Positions 15,645 through 23,056 of a stretch of 27,388 nt of DNA are shown one piece after another. Location of the stretch: NCBI GenBank assembly GCA_023428295.1, contig JAEYYV010000427.1, forward strand, positions 1-27,388, given 5' to 3'. Position numbers and translations under genes: made by a program. Positions within the stretch are counted from its first letter, which is position 1, and the number at the start of each line of letters is the position of its first letter. The notes beneath the pieces are model-generated. The model saw nothing but the letters and a program-made list of their open reading frames with translations, searched no databases and was not told the DNA's origin. This DNA is from Pseudomonadota bacterium. GTDB taxonomy: Bacteria > Myxococcota_A > Polyangia > Haliangiales > Haliangiaceae.

Positions 15645-15851
15645 ATGAAAGAAACAGCAAATCACCCGCACTACCGCCCCGCGAAGATCACCTGCGCCTG
15701 CGGAACGACCCACGAGACGTTCTCGACGCGCGGCGACTTCGGCATCGACATCTGCTCGAACTGCCACCCGTTCTTCACGGGCAAGCAGAAGCTGCTCGAC
15801 ACCGCGGGTCGCATCGACCGCTTCAACAAGAAGTACGCGAAGAAGTCGTAG
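15645..15851 (+). CDS. rpmE: Ribosomal protein bL31, zinc-binding type
   Basis: The 68-residue product aligns along its full length with bL31, a 50S subunit protein at the central protuberance that bridges to the 30S head. Cys17, Cys19, Cys37 and Cys40 (CAC...CSNC) form the zinc site that marks the C+ form. HPFFTGKQKLLDTAGRIDRF is the family signature. GGAGAAGG ends 3 nt before ATG 15645, a strong ribosome site. The gene has its own promoter and hairpin leader. prfA follows after 30 bp, a common rpmE-prfA order in bacteria, so both translation genes are likely cotranscribed. Confidence 0.97.
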   Translation: MKETANHPHYRPAKITCACGTTHETFSTRGDFGIDICSNCHPFFTGKQKLLDTAGRIDRFNKKYAKKS

Positions 15852-15881
15852 TCGTTCTGTTCGAGGTCGACGGGGTCACCC

Positions 15882-16973
15882 ATGTTCGACGCACAGAATT
15901 TCAAAGACAAGATGGCGGCGCTCGAGCGTCGCCATGAAGAAGTCAGCGCGCTGCTCGGGACTCCCGACATCATCAACAAGCGCGCCGAGTTCATGAAGCT
16001 CTCGCGCGAGCACGCCGAGCTCGAGCCGCTCGTGCTCGCGTGGAAAGCGTACGGGAAGCTGCGCGCGGATCTGGACTCCGCGAAGCAGATGATCGACGCG
16101 GAGTCGGATCCCGAGCTGCGCGAGATGGCGCGCGAAGAAGCGCGAGCGCTCGAGACGCAGCGTGAAGAAGCCGAGCACGCGATCAAGATCCTGCTCCTGC
16201 CCAAGGATCCGAGCGACGGCAAGAACGCCATCATCGAGATCCGCGGCGGCACCGGCGGCGACGAAGCCGCGCTGTTCGCTGGCGATCTCTACCGCATGTA
16301 CACCCGCTTCGCCGAGCGCCAGGGTTGGAAGCTCGAGGTGATGTCGCTGTCCGAGGGAACGAGCGGTGGCTACAAGGAAGTGATCGCGCTCGTCGACGGC
16401 AAAGACGTCTTCTCGAAGATGAAGTTCGAGTCGGGCGTGCACCGCGTGCAGCGCGTGCCGGCCACCGAGGCGCAGGGACGGATCCACACCTCCGCAGCCA
16501 CGGTCGCCGTGTTGCCCGAGGCCGAGGAAGTCGACGTCGCGATCAACGAGAAGGATCTCAAGATCGACACGTATCGCTCGAGCGGCGCCGGTGGTCAGCA
16601 CGTCAACACCACCGACTCGGCGGTTCGCATCACGCACTTGCCGACGGGCGTTGTCGTCGCGTGTCAGGACGAGCGCAGCCAGATCAAGAACCGAGCGAAG
16701 GCGATGAAGATCCTCCGCTCGAAGATCCTCGAGGCCGAGCGCGAGAGGCAGATGCAGGCGGAGGCCGCGTCGCGCAAGTCGCAGGTCGGCTCGGGCGATC
16801 GCAGCGAGAAGATCCGCACGTACAACTTCCCGCAGGATCGCGTGACCGATCACCGCATCGGCCTGACCAAGCACAACCTGCCGGCGATCATGGACGGCAA
16901 CCTCGACGAGATCATCGAGGCGCTGCGCGCGAACGCGCAAGCCGAAGCGCTCAAGGCCCAGACCGAGGGCTGA
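15882..16973 (+). CDS. prfA: Peptide chain release factor 1
   Basis: The 363-residue protein recognises UAA and UAG in the ribosomal A site and triggers peptide release. The tripeptide anticodon motif PAT is at 193-195 (RVPATEAQGRIHTS), which identifies RF1 rather than RF2. The catalytic GGQ is at 237-239 in SSGAGGQHVNTTDSAVRITH. The N-terminal coiled region and the C-terminal NFPQDRVTDHRIGLT are intact. ATG 15882 lies 6 nt after GGGG. The GGQ methyltransferase gene prmC, often next in line, is not adjacent here; instead a lipoprotein gene overlaps the stop by one base (TGATG). Confidence 0.97.
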   Translation: MFDAQNFKDKMAALERRHEEVSALLGTPDIINKRAEFMKLSREHAELEPLVLAWKAYGKLRADLDSAKQMIDAESDPELREMAREEARALETQREEAEHAIKILLLPKDPSDGKNAIIEIRGGTGGDEAALFAGDLYRMYTRFAERQGWKLEVMSLSEGTSGGYKEVIALVDGKDVFSKMKFESGVHRVQRVPATEAQGRIHTSAATVAVLPEAEEVDVAINEKDLKIDTYRSSGAGGQHVNTTDSAVRITHLPTGVVVACQDERSQIKNRAKAMKILRSKILEAERERQMQAEAASRKSQVGSGDRSEKIRTYNFPQDRVTDHRIGLTKHNLPAIMDGNLDEIIEALRANAQAEALKAQTEG

Positions 16974-17407
16974 TGCGGCGCGTGCTCGCGATCGTGCTCG
17001 CGGGCTGTTCGTCGTCGCCGCAACTGTCGACGTGCGCTGACTCTCTCGCCGGCACCTGGCGCGCCGAGAGCGGCGACTGGATGCTCGTCGATCGCGGCCG
17101 TACCCTCGAGGGGTATCCGCTGTTCGACGACTCGCACGAGATCGCCGATCGAGTGCTCGTCGTCGCCCCCCGCGTGATCGATCTGCGCCGCGACGGCGAC
17201 GCGGTGACCGGCGAGATCAGCCGGCGCTACATGACCGGCGGCGACGCGTGCGTGACCACCGTCCCGTTCCGCGTGCTGTCGTGCAGCGGCCACACGATCG
17301 AGGTCATCCTCGCCGACTCCAGTCCGCCCACGCGGTTCGCCCCGTGCGCCGAGTCATCGCGAACCAATCCCTCGCGCCGCGAGAAGTGGCGACGCACGCA
17401 TCCGTGA
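16973..17407 (+). CDS. Small putative lipoprotein of unknown function
   Basis: The 144-residue product begins at ATG 16973, which shares one base with the prfA stop, so translation is probably coupled. It has a very short lipoprotein signal (MRRVLAIVLAGC, Cys12). The mature part holds LAGTWRAESGDWMLVDRG and alternating strands, suggesting a small beta-barrel or lipocalin-like domain with a conserved-looking GTW motif. Four further cysteines (near 20, 89, 101 and 122) could form two disulfides. The tail is basic and low in structure. I recognise no family. Coupling to prfA is likely a matter of compact gene packing. Confidence 0.7.
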   Translation: MRRVLAIVLAGCSSSPQLSTCADSLAGTWRAESGDWMLVDRGRTLEGYPLFDDSHEIADRVLVVAPRVIDLRRDGDAVTGEISRRYMTGGDACVTTVPFRVLSCSGHTIEVILADSSPPTRFAPCAESSRTNPSRREKWRRTHP

Positions 17408-17467
17408 TCGCGCGCGGCCGCCCCCCACGACCAGCCTCATGACCTCGATGATAGTGCGCGAGGCGAG

Positions 17468-17473
17468 TAGGAT
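17468..17473 (+). promoter_or_regulatory. Candidate -10 element (TAGGAT) 6 nt before the carboxypeptidase-regulatory gene
   Basis: TAGGAT ends 6 nt before GTG 17480 in the 72-bp gap after the prfA-linked lipoprotein gene. The same bases contain AGGA, which could instead be a weak ribosome site 8 nt before the GTG. No -35 match was seen at 16-18 bp. Confidence 0.35.
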
Positions 17474-17479
17474 GCCCGC

Positions 17480-20400
17480 GTGCGCAGAAACGTAGCCATC
17501 GGCGTCGTCCTCGTGCTCCTCCTCGCGCTCGTCGCGTGGTGGAAGCTCTTGCGCGGAGGCGACGATGCACCGGCGACGATCGGAGGCGGTGGTACCTCCG
17601 GATCGAGCGCGGCCATCGTCACGGCGAAGAGCACGGGGACGAAGCCAGCGGCCACGAAGGTGACGCTCTCGGGCCGCGTCACGCGCAAGGCCGACGGCTC
17701 GGGCGTCGCGGGCGCGTACATCTCGATCAGCAAGAAGGCGACGATCGAAGGAATGTTCAACCGCAAGCGCGGCACGGAGCAAGCACCGCTCGCGACCGCC
17801 GACGCCGAGGGTCGGTGGAAGCTCGAGAACGTCGAGTCCGGCTCGTACACGCTCGGCGCGACCGGTGCCGCATTGCTGCCGGCCTCTCGGGCGATCACCG
17901 TGACGGCATCGACGGACAACATCGACTTCGTCCTCGAGAGTGGTGGCACGCTCGTCAGCGGCACCGTGAGCGACGTCCTCGGCGGTCCGATTCCCGGGGC
18001 CAAGGTGCAGGTGCGCAGGAACCGCGACAACCCGTTCACGAACGACGCGGACATCGTGGCCTTCACCGACGACAACGGCAGGTATCAGCTCGCTCTCTTG
18101 CCGGGGGAGTTCGTGTTCGTCGCCACGCACGAGGCGTACACACCAGGCACGCGCTTCGTCGAGATGACGACCGAAGCGATCGATGTCGATTTCACGCTGA
18201 CCCCGGGCGCGACCGTTCGCGGTCAGGTCGTCACCACCGATGGAACGCCGGTCGCCGATGTCAGCGTCGCAGCATCTCCGCAGGGTGGGCCATCGATCAA
18301 CGTCGCGTCGTTCGCGGGAGGCGATGTCACCGATGACAAGGGCGAGTTCACGCTGAACAGCCTCTCGCCCGGCGCACTCGCGCTCACCGCATCGGGCGGC
18401 GGGTACTCCACCGCGTCGCCGACGATCGTCGAGGTCGGCATCGGCGAGCAGATCGAGGGCGTGCGCGTGGTCGTGGAGAGGGGCTTCTCGATCTCGGGTC
18501 GCGTCGTCGAGAAAGGAACGACGAAGGGGATCCCTGGCGTGCGCGTCGGCGTGTTCTCGATCGCGGCGAGCCAAGCGGGCATGGGTCGCAACCCGAGCGG
18601 CGAGGATGGCTCGTTCGTGATCGAAGGCCTTCGTCCTGCGCCGTACACGGTGTTCGCGATCGGCGACGAGGTCATGCCGGAGGTCGGCAAGAGCGTCGAG
18701 ATCGTCGACAAGGACGTGAACGATGTCCTCGTCGAGATGGCGAGCGGCGTGACGATCACCGGCTTCGTGCAGCCCGGTACCGTGGCGAGCGTCTCGATCT
18801 CTCCGACGATGATCGGCCTCGCCAACATGTTCGAGGCTGCGAAGTCGATCATGGTGCGCGCCGAGAGCGACGAGACCGGCGCGTTCACGCTTCGCCACGC
18901 GCCGCCGGGAACGTTCACGATCGAAGCAGAGACCGCCGACGGTCGCGCCGGCAACGCTCCGCTCGTGATCGAGAACGTCGACAAGAGCGGCGTCATCGTG
19001 AAGCTCGAGGAGCGCGCTTCGATCGCGGGGCGTGTCATCGACACGACGGGTGCTGGCGTCGGCGACGTCGAAGTGCGCGCGAGCAAGCGCGAGAAGGACG
19101 GCGCGGGCTTCAGCTTCAGGATGGGTGGGCCCGGCGGTGGCAGCAACACCGCGCGCACGCGCAAGGACGGCTCGTTCCTCGTCGTCGGCCTCGACGAAGG
19201 CACGCACGAGCTCCACGTCACCGACGGACGCGGTCGCCTCGCGTGGGCAACTCCACCGAACAAGGACAAGCCAAACGCGCCGCTCGAGATGGAGCTGAAG
19301 GCGCAGGAGAAGAAGACCAACGTGACGCTCACCGTCGAGACGCGCGACGGATCGATCAAGGGCGTCGTCGTCCTGCCCGATGGCAAGCCCGCGCCGGATA
19401 CGTGGATCACGATCTCCAAAGCCCGGCCCAAGAAGGACGAGAGCGACAAGAAGGCCGACGATATCGACTACGACGAGATGCGCTCGTGGCGCGGTGGCAT
19501 CGCGCCCGTGATCACGAACGCCGAGGGCCGCTTCTCGATCGAGAAGCTCCGGCGTGGCACGTACAAGGTCGTCGGCGAGAACGCGAAGGGAAGCGCGCGT
19601 GGACAGAAGGATGGCGTGAAGACCGGCGAGACCATCACGCTCCAGCTCGGACGTCTCGGCACGCTGACGGGCAAGGTCACGGTCGACGGTTCTCCCGCCT
19701 CGCCGTACGACATCGACTGCGATCCTGTCGTGCGCGAGGGTTGGTCCTCGCACGAGAAACGCGTGACGGAGAAGTCCGGCGTGTACACGCTCGAGCGTCT
19801 GCCACCCACGGAGTACTCGTGCACCGTGACCTCCGATGCTGGACAAGCCACCGCCAAGGTCACCGTTCCCGCGGGCGATGTAACGCTCGATATCGCGCTC
19901 GTTCCGTGGGCCACGGTCAGCGGCACGGTCGTCAGCGTGCTCACCGGGCAGCCTGTGGAGGGCGTGAAGCTCGTCGCGGGCGCCGAGGGTGGCAAGGGCT
20001 TTGGCGATCGGCAAGCGCTCACCGATCTGCTCGGCGGCAAGGGCCCCACGAGCGATGCACGTGGGGCGTTCTCGATTCGCCGAGTGCCGCCCGGGTCCGG
20101 CTCGATCATGGTGATGCCCGCGACCGGCGGCTTCCGTCCGCTCGCGCAGCAGAAGTTCGAGGCGAAGGCCGGTCAGAACGTCGACGTCGGTGCGATCAAG
20201 ATCATCCCACCGCGCAACGGTGAGGCCGGCACCCTCGGCATCGGTACGGACACCGAGGGCGACAAGCTCACCGTCGCCGACGTGAAGGAAGATGGCCCTG
20301 GCGCGGCGGCGGGCGTGCAGGTCGGCGATCGCATCGTGACGATCAACAGCATCGATGTCGCGACGCTCACGCCCGCCATCGCACAGGGGCTGATCGGCTC

Positions 20401-20491
20401 GGGCAACATGGACGTGGGACAGAGCTTCGTGCTCGGGATCGAGCGCGCGGGCAGCGTCCAACAAGTCACGGTCGTCGCCGTCAAATGGTAA
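17480..20491 (+). CDS. Membrane-anchored protein with nine carboxypeptidase-regulatory-like repeats and a C-terminal PDZ domain
   Basis: The 1,003-residue product starts at GTG 17480 with an uncleaved-looking signal anchor (residues 5-22, followed by WWKLLRGGDD) and a Gly/Ala/Thr linker. About nine beta-sandwich repeats follow, each opening with a line such as VTLSGRVTRKADGSGVAGAYI, VRGQVVTTDGTPVADVSV or ASIAGRVIDTTGAGVGDVEV, and closing with G.F.I..L.PG.Y-type turns. These are carboxypeptidase regulatory-like (CarboxypepD_reg/SdrD-like) folds without catalytic residues. From about residue 916 a PDZ domain follows (LGIGTDTEGDKL, DGPGAAAGVQVGDRIVTINS). The protein should be exposed on the periplasmic side or surface and bind partners through repeats and PDZ. 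The next gene starts 11 bp after the stop, so the two probably share transcription. Confidence 0.85.
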   Translation: MRRNVAIGVVLVLLLALVAWWKLLRGGDDAPATIGGGGTSGSSAAIVTAKSTGTKPAATKVTLSGRVTRKADGSGVAGAYISISKKATIEGMFNRKRGTEQAPLATADAEGRWKLENVESGSYTLGATGAALLPASRAITVTASTDNIDFVLESGGTLVSGTVSDVLGGPIPGAKVQVRRNRDNPFTNDADIVAFTDDNGRYQLALLPGEFVFVATHEAYTPGTRFVEMTTEAIDVDFTLTPGATVRGQVVTTDGTPVADVSVAASPQGGPSINVASFAGGDVTDDKGEFTLNSLSPGALALTASGGGYSTASPTIVEVGIGEQIEGVRVVVERGFSISGRVVEKGTTKGIPGVRVGVFSIAASQAGMGRNPSGEDGSFVIEGLRPAPYTVFAIGDEVMPEVGKSVEIVDKDVNDVLVEMASGVTITGFVQPGTVASVSISPTMIGLANMFEAAKSIMVRAESDETGAFTLRHAPPGTFTIEAETADGRAGNAPLVIENVDKSGVIVKLEERASIAGRVIDTTGAGVGDVEVRASKREKDGAGFSFRMGGPGGGSNTARTRKDGSFLVVGLDEGTHELHVTDGRGRLAWATPPNKDKPNAPLEMELKAQEKKTNVTLTVETRDGSIKGVVVLPDGKPAPDTWITISKARPKKDESDKKADDIDYDEMRSWRGGIAPVITNAEGRFSIEKLRRGTYKVVGENAKGSARGQKDGVKTGETITLQLGRLGTLTGKVTVDGSPASPYDIDCDPVVREGWSSHEKRVTEKSGVYTLERLPPTEYSCTVTSDAGQATAKVTVPAGDVTLDIALVPWATVSGTVVSVLTGQPVEGVKLVAGAEGGKGFGDRQALTDLLGGKGPTSDARGAFSIRRVPPGSGSIMVMPATGGFRPLAQQKFEAKAGQNVDVGAIKIIPPRNGEAGTLGIGTDTEGDKLTVADVKEDGPGAAAGVQVGDRIVTINSIDVATLTPAIAQGLIGSGNMDVGQSFVLGIERAGSVQQVTVVAVKW

Positions 20492-20502
20492 GATTTTCGG
20501 AC

Positions 20503-21429
20503 ATGCGCGTTTTGCTCCTGGGTCTAGCCGCGGCCATCGCGAGTGGCTGTGGCGAGGATCCACCGCCGGCCGATGCTCCGGTCGACGAAGCGCCTCGCTG
20601 CAACACCACCAAGCAGTTCGGCACCCCAGTCTTGCTCGACTCTCTCAACACGGACCTCGACGACGCGACACCGCGCCTCACACCCGACGAGCTCGGCATC
20701 GTGTTCGCGCGGAGGAGCCCCGCCGGCAACTTCGATCTGTGGACCGCGTCGCGCACCCATCGCGACGAGCCGTTCGGCGCGCCGTCGCTGCTGACCACGG
20801 TGAACTCCGTGAACAGCGATATCTGGCCGAGCCAGAGCTCCGACGGGCTGACGCTGATCTTCGACGCGGATCGCACCACGCCGAACAACTTCCGGATCTG
20901 GATGAGCACGCGCTCGTCGACCAACGTCCCGTTCGGTCCGCCCGCGCTGCGGCCCGAGCTGATGAACAACGAGTTCCACGGAATCCTCGCCAACGATCGC
21001 GTGCTGTACTTCGCGTCCACGGCGCGGCCCGGCCAAGGCGGCGCGGACATCTGGCGCGCAGAGGTCTCCACCACCAACACGATCGGCGATCCGATCGCGC
21101 TCGTGGGCGGCGTGAACACCGACGAGGAAGAGCTCGCCCCTGCGCTCACGCCCGACGAGAAGACGATCGTCTTCCGCCGCTCGACCACGACCCCACCGGT
21201 GCCGCCGGCCACGACGCCGACCATCGAGTACGACGTCTACACCGCCTCGCGCTCCACGCCGCAGGACGGCTTCGGTCCATCGTCCAAGGTGGACACGCTG
21301 TCGCTGCCGGGCGTCGTCGAGACGCCCAGCTGGATCTCGCCGGACAACTGCGCGCTCTACGGGTTCACGAACGCGCCGGGCGGACCCGCAGGAACGAACA
21401 TGTTCGTCGCCGTCCGGCCGCAGTTCTAA
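20503..21429 (+). CDS. PD40/TolB-like beta-propeller lipoprotein
   Basis: From ATG 20503 the 308-residue product has a signal with lipobox ASGC (Cys16). Repeated blade motifs follow: ATPRLTPDELGIVFARRSP...FDLWTASR, IWPSQSSDGLTLIFDADR...FRIWMSTR, ILANDRVLYFASTARPG..DIWRAE, APALTPDEKTIVFRRS..YDVYTASR, and a last blade ending at the C-terminus. That makes about five or six WD40-like PD40 blades, as in TolB-type propellers, probably exposed on the outer membrane. Partner unknown. ATG 20485 is in frame but lies inside the upstream gene. TAAGAT (20489-20494), overlapping that gene's stop, lies 8 nt before ATG 20503. The stop codon TAA is itself part of the long inverted repeat that follows. Confidence 0.82.
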   Translation: MRVLLLGLAAAIASGCGEDPPPADAPVDEAPRCNTTKQFGTPVLLDSLNTDLDDATPRLTPDELGIVFARRSPAGNFDLWTASRTHRDEPFGAPSLLTTVNSVNSDIWPSQSSDGLTLIFDADRTTPNNFRIWMSTRSSTNVPFGPPALRPELMNNEFHGILANDRVLYFASTARPGQGGADIWRAEVSTTNTIGDPIALVGGVNTDEEELAPALTPDEKTIVFRRSTTTPPVPPATTPTIEYDVYTASRSTPQDGFGPSSKVDTLSLPGVVETPSWISPDNCALYGFTNAPGGPAGTNMFVAVRPQF

Positions 21430-21486
21430 CCCCAGAGCTCGGTTGTGTCGATCCGACCAACCGAGCTCGCAGGGATGTTGGGGTTA
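21427..21486. terminator. Very long inverted repeat between convergent genes (candidate bidirectional terminator)
   Basis: The outer arms TAACCCCA (21427-21434) and TGGGGTTA (21479-21486) flank inner arms GAGCTCGGTTG (21435-21445) and CAACCGAGCTC (21458-21468). GTCG (21447-21450) and CGAC (21454-21457) close the apex around ATC. Together these give 23 potential base pairs with a 1-nt bulge and a 10-nt internal loop on one side. Neither flank has a T-run, so this is not a textbook intrinsic terminator, but it sits exactly between two convergent stops and reads the same from both strands. Confidence 0.65.
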
Positions 21487-21491
21487 GAGCG

Positions 21492-22031
21492 CTACTTGAT
21501 CAGCTTGTCGAGCTGAGCCTTCATCTTCTTGTACTCGCCGCTCGCATCACCCTCCGAGAAGCCCTTCTTCACGTCACGCACGACGCCGGACTTGTCGAAG
21601 ATGAACGTCGTCGGCATGGTGTCCGAGCCGTAGCGCGAGACCACGCCGGACTTGTCGGCGGGCATGTACACGCGGACCATGTTCTTCAGCTTGAGCTTGT
21701 CGTGGAAGCGCTTGCCGGACGCGATCTCGTCGGTGATGTCGATCGCGATGAACGTGATCTTGCCCTTCATCTCGCCGGCGAGCTTGTCCCACGTGGGCAG
21801 CTCCTTCGCGCACGGCTTGCACCACTCGGCGCCGACCGTCACGAGGATCCACTTGCCCTTGTAGGACTTCAGCTTGACGGGCTTGCCGCGCGCGTCGACG
21901 GCCGTGTCGAGCTCGGCTGCGCGATCGCCGACCTTGAGGACCTGCGCGCTCGCGGGACCTGCGAGGAGCGCGAGGGCCAGCAGGGCGAGGGTGACGATTC
22001 GCATGGAGAAGAGACGGGGCGTCCCCCTCAT
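21492..22031 (-). CDS. TlpA/ResA-like periplasmic thioredoxin-fold protein
   Basis: From ATG 22031 the product has 179 residues with a Sec signal (LALLALALLAGPASA, cleavage before Q30). The thioredoxin fold follows: KGKWILVTVGAEWCKPCAKELP with active-site Cys71 and Cys74, then DTMPTTFIFDKSG with the cis-proline loop. WCKPC is typical of TlpA/ResA-like reductases that reduce disulfides or serve cytochrome c maturation. ATG 22031 overlaps the stop of the upstream DsbA-like gene in ATGA, indicating translational coupling. The internal ATG 22004, at the start of the hydrophobic core, is an alternative. Together the two genes form an envelope thiol-disulfide pair. Confidence 0.88.
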   Translation of the reverse strand: MRGTPRLFSMRIVTLALLALALLAGPASAQVLKVGDRAAELDTAVDARGKPVKLKSYKGKWILVTVGAEWCKPCAKELPTWDKLAGEMKGKITFIAIDITDEIASGKRFHDKLKLKNMVRVYMPADKSGVVSRYGSDTMPTTFIFDKSGVVRDVKKGFSEGDASGEYKKMKAQLDKLIK

Positions 22032-22954
22032 CGATTCACCGCGAGCTCTTCCTCGATCCACATGCCGATGTACTCGGCGCTCATGGGACCTTGGTAGCGG
22101 CGATCATTGAAGAACAAGGTGGGTGTGGAGTCCACGTTGGCGGTCTTGCCCTGCGCGAGATCGTTGTTCACCTGCGTGTTCGACGACTGGTACGTCTCGA
22201 GGAACTTGCCGGCGTCGAGGCCGGCCGCCGCGGCGTACTTCATCACGTAGTCCTTGCTGTGCTGCGGCGAGCGCTCGAACAGTGTGTGGTGAAAGTCAGC
22301 CCACTTCGCGGGATCGAGCTGCCACGCGGCGAGCGACGCTTGCGCCGCGCTCCGCGAATCGGGATGGCTCGCCTCGAGCGGGAACATCATGAAGTACTCG
22401 ACGACCTTGCCCTCGTTCTCGGCGGCGACCTTGGCGAGGACGGGCGCGAACATCTGGCAGTGCGGGCACGCGTAGTCGTAGAACTCGACGAGGCGAACGG
22501 GCGCGTCGTCCTTGCCGACGCGCGGCGCCTTGGACACGTCGAGGTTCACCGGCTTGTCGGTGCTCTCGTACTTCTTCGCGTAGTACTCGCGAACCTTCGC
22601 GTCGGGCAGCTCGTCGACGAGGAGCTGCAGCACGTACTTCACGGCGTACGGCGCGCGCTTGCACGACGTGTCCTGCGTGAACGACGTGCGCAGCGAGTGG
22701 CTCTTTCCACACGGCGACTTCAGCGAGCCGATCAGCTTGTAGAAGACCTCTTGTCGCTCCGCGCTGAGCTTGCCCGGATCGACACCGGGGAGCGGCGTCT
22801 TGTCGACCGGTCCCTTGTCCTCGCTCGCCCGATCGAGCGCGTTGACCGGCGCCGTGTCCGTGACCGGCTTTTTCTTCTCGCAGGCACCTGCGGTGAGCAC
22901 CGCGACGCACGCAATAATTAAGGAGGATCGCGCAGATGATCGTGCGGTAACCAC
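22028..22954 (-). CDS. DsbA-like thiol-disulfide oxidoreductase lipoprotein
   Basis: The 308-residue product starts at GTG 22954. It has a lipoprotein signal with lipobox TAGAC (Cys25), then a charged linker and an N-terminal segment (60-135) with an extra Cys pair (Cys82, Cys98). The DsbA-type thioredoxin domain begins at about 150: LVEFYDYACPHCQMF with CPHC at 163-166, a helical insert with HTLFERSPQHSKDYVMKYAAAAGLD, and DSTPTLFFNDRRY with the cis-proline. CPHC is the classic oxidising DsbA dithiol, so this is probably a disulfide donor or a DSBA-like thiol protease partner. TACAAC lies 7 nt before the GTG and there is no ribosome site. The gene is divergent from fadR across 86 bp and coupled to the TlpA-like gene downstream. 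Confidence 0.87.
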   Translation of the reverse strand: MVTARSSARSSLIIACVAVLTAGACEKKKPVTDTAPVNALDRASEDKGPVDKTPLPGVDPGKLSAERQEVFYKLIGSLKSPCGKSHSLRTSFTQDTSCKRAPYAVKYVLQLLVDELPDAKVREYYAKKYESTDKPVNLDVSKAPRVGKDDAPVRLVEFYDYACPHCQMFAPVLAKVAAENEGKVVEYFMMFPLEASHPDSRSAAQASLAAWQLDPAKWADFHHTLFERSPQHSKDYVMKYAAAAGLDAGKFLETYQSSNTQVNNDLAQGKTANVDSTPTLFFNDRRYQGPMSAEYIGMWIEEELAVNR

Positions 22955-23040
22955 GGGCTTGGTTGTAGTTCACACCCTCGGGTTTTTCAATCAAGGCACC
23001 GTCTTGACGGTCCGCGTCATGGGAGGTATCCCTCCACTGA
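22955..23040. promoter_or_regulatory. Divergent promoter region: DsbA-like gene (minus) and fadR-etfBA (plus)
   Basis: For the plus strand, TTGACG (23004-23009) and TATCCC (23027-23032) are spaced 17 bp and predict a start within a few bases of the fadR ATG. A small hairpin GGAGG-4-CCTCC (23022-23035) covers the same bases and would hide its own GGAGG if transcribed from further upstream. For the minus strand, TACAAC (22962-22967) is the likely -10 element. The FadR-type palindrome begins at 23037. Confidence 0.5.
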
Positions 23041-23056
23041 ATGACGGTTCATTCAG
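23037..23056. promoter_or_regulatory. TetR/FadR-type operator over the fadR start codon
   Basis: CTGAATGA (23037-23044) and TCATTCAG (23049-23056) are perfect inverted arms of 8 bp around CGGT. The core TGAATGA-N4-TCATTCA has the arm sequence and spacing that I recall for the Bacillus subtilis FadR box. It overlaps the predicted transcription start and the ATG (23041), so bound repressor would block initiation: a simple autoregulatory design that also covers etfB and etfA. Confidence 0.75.

Noticed and set aside
17354..20563. 1,069-codon open frame antisense to the carboxypeptidase-regulatory-like gene
   Set aside because: Same antisense artefact; very Arg/Asp-rich composition with no domain, while the sense strand has clear repeats and a PDZ domain.
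22920..22950. AAGGAGG followed 9 nt later by ATG and a four-codon frame (MIVR) on the plus strand
   Set aside because: It lies antisense to the signal-peptide codons of the DsbA-like gene, has no evident promoter, and ends 90 bp before fadR; most likely chance, though its ribosome site is perfect.
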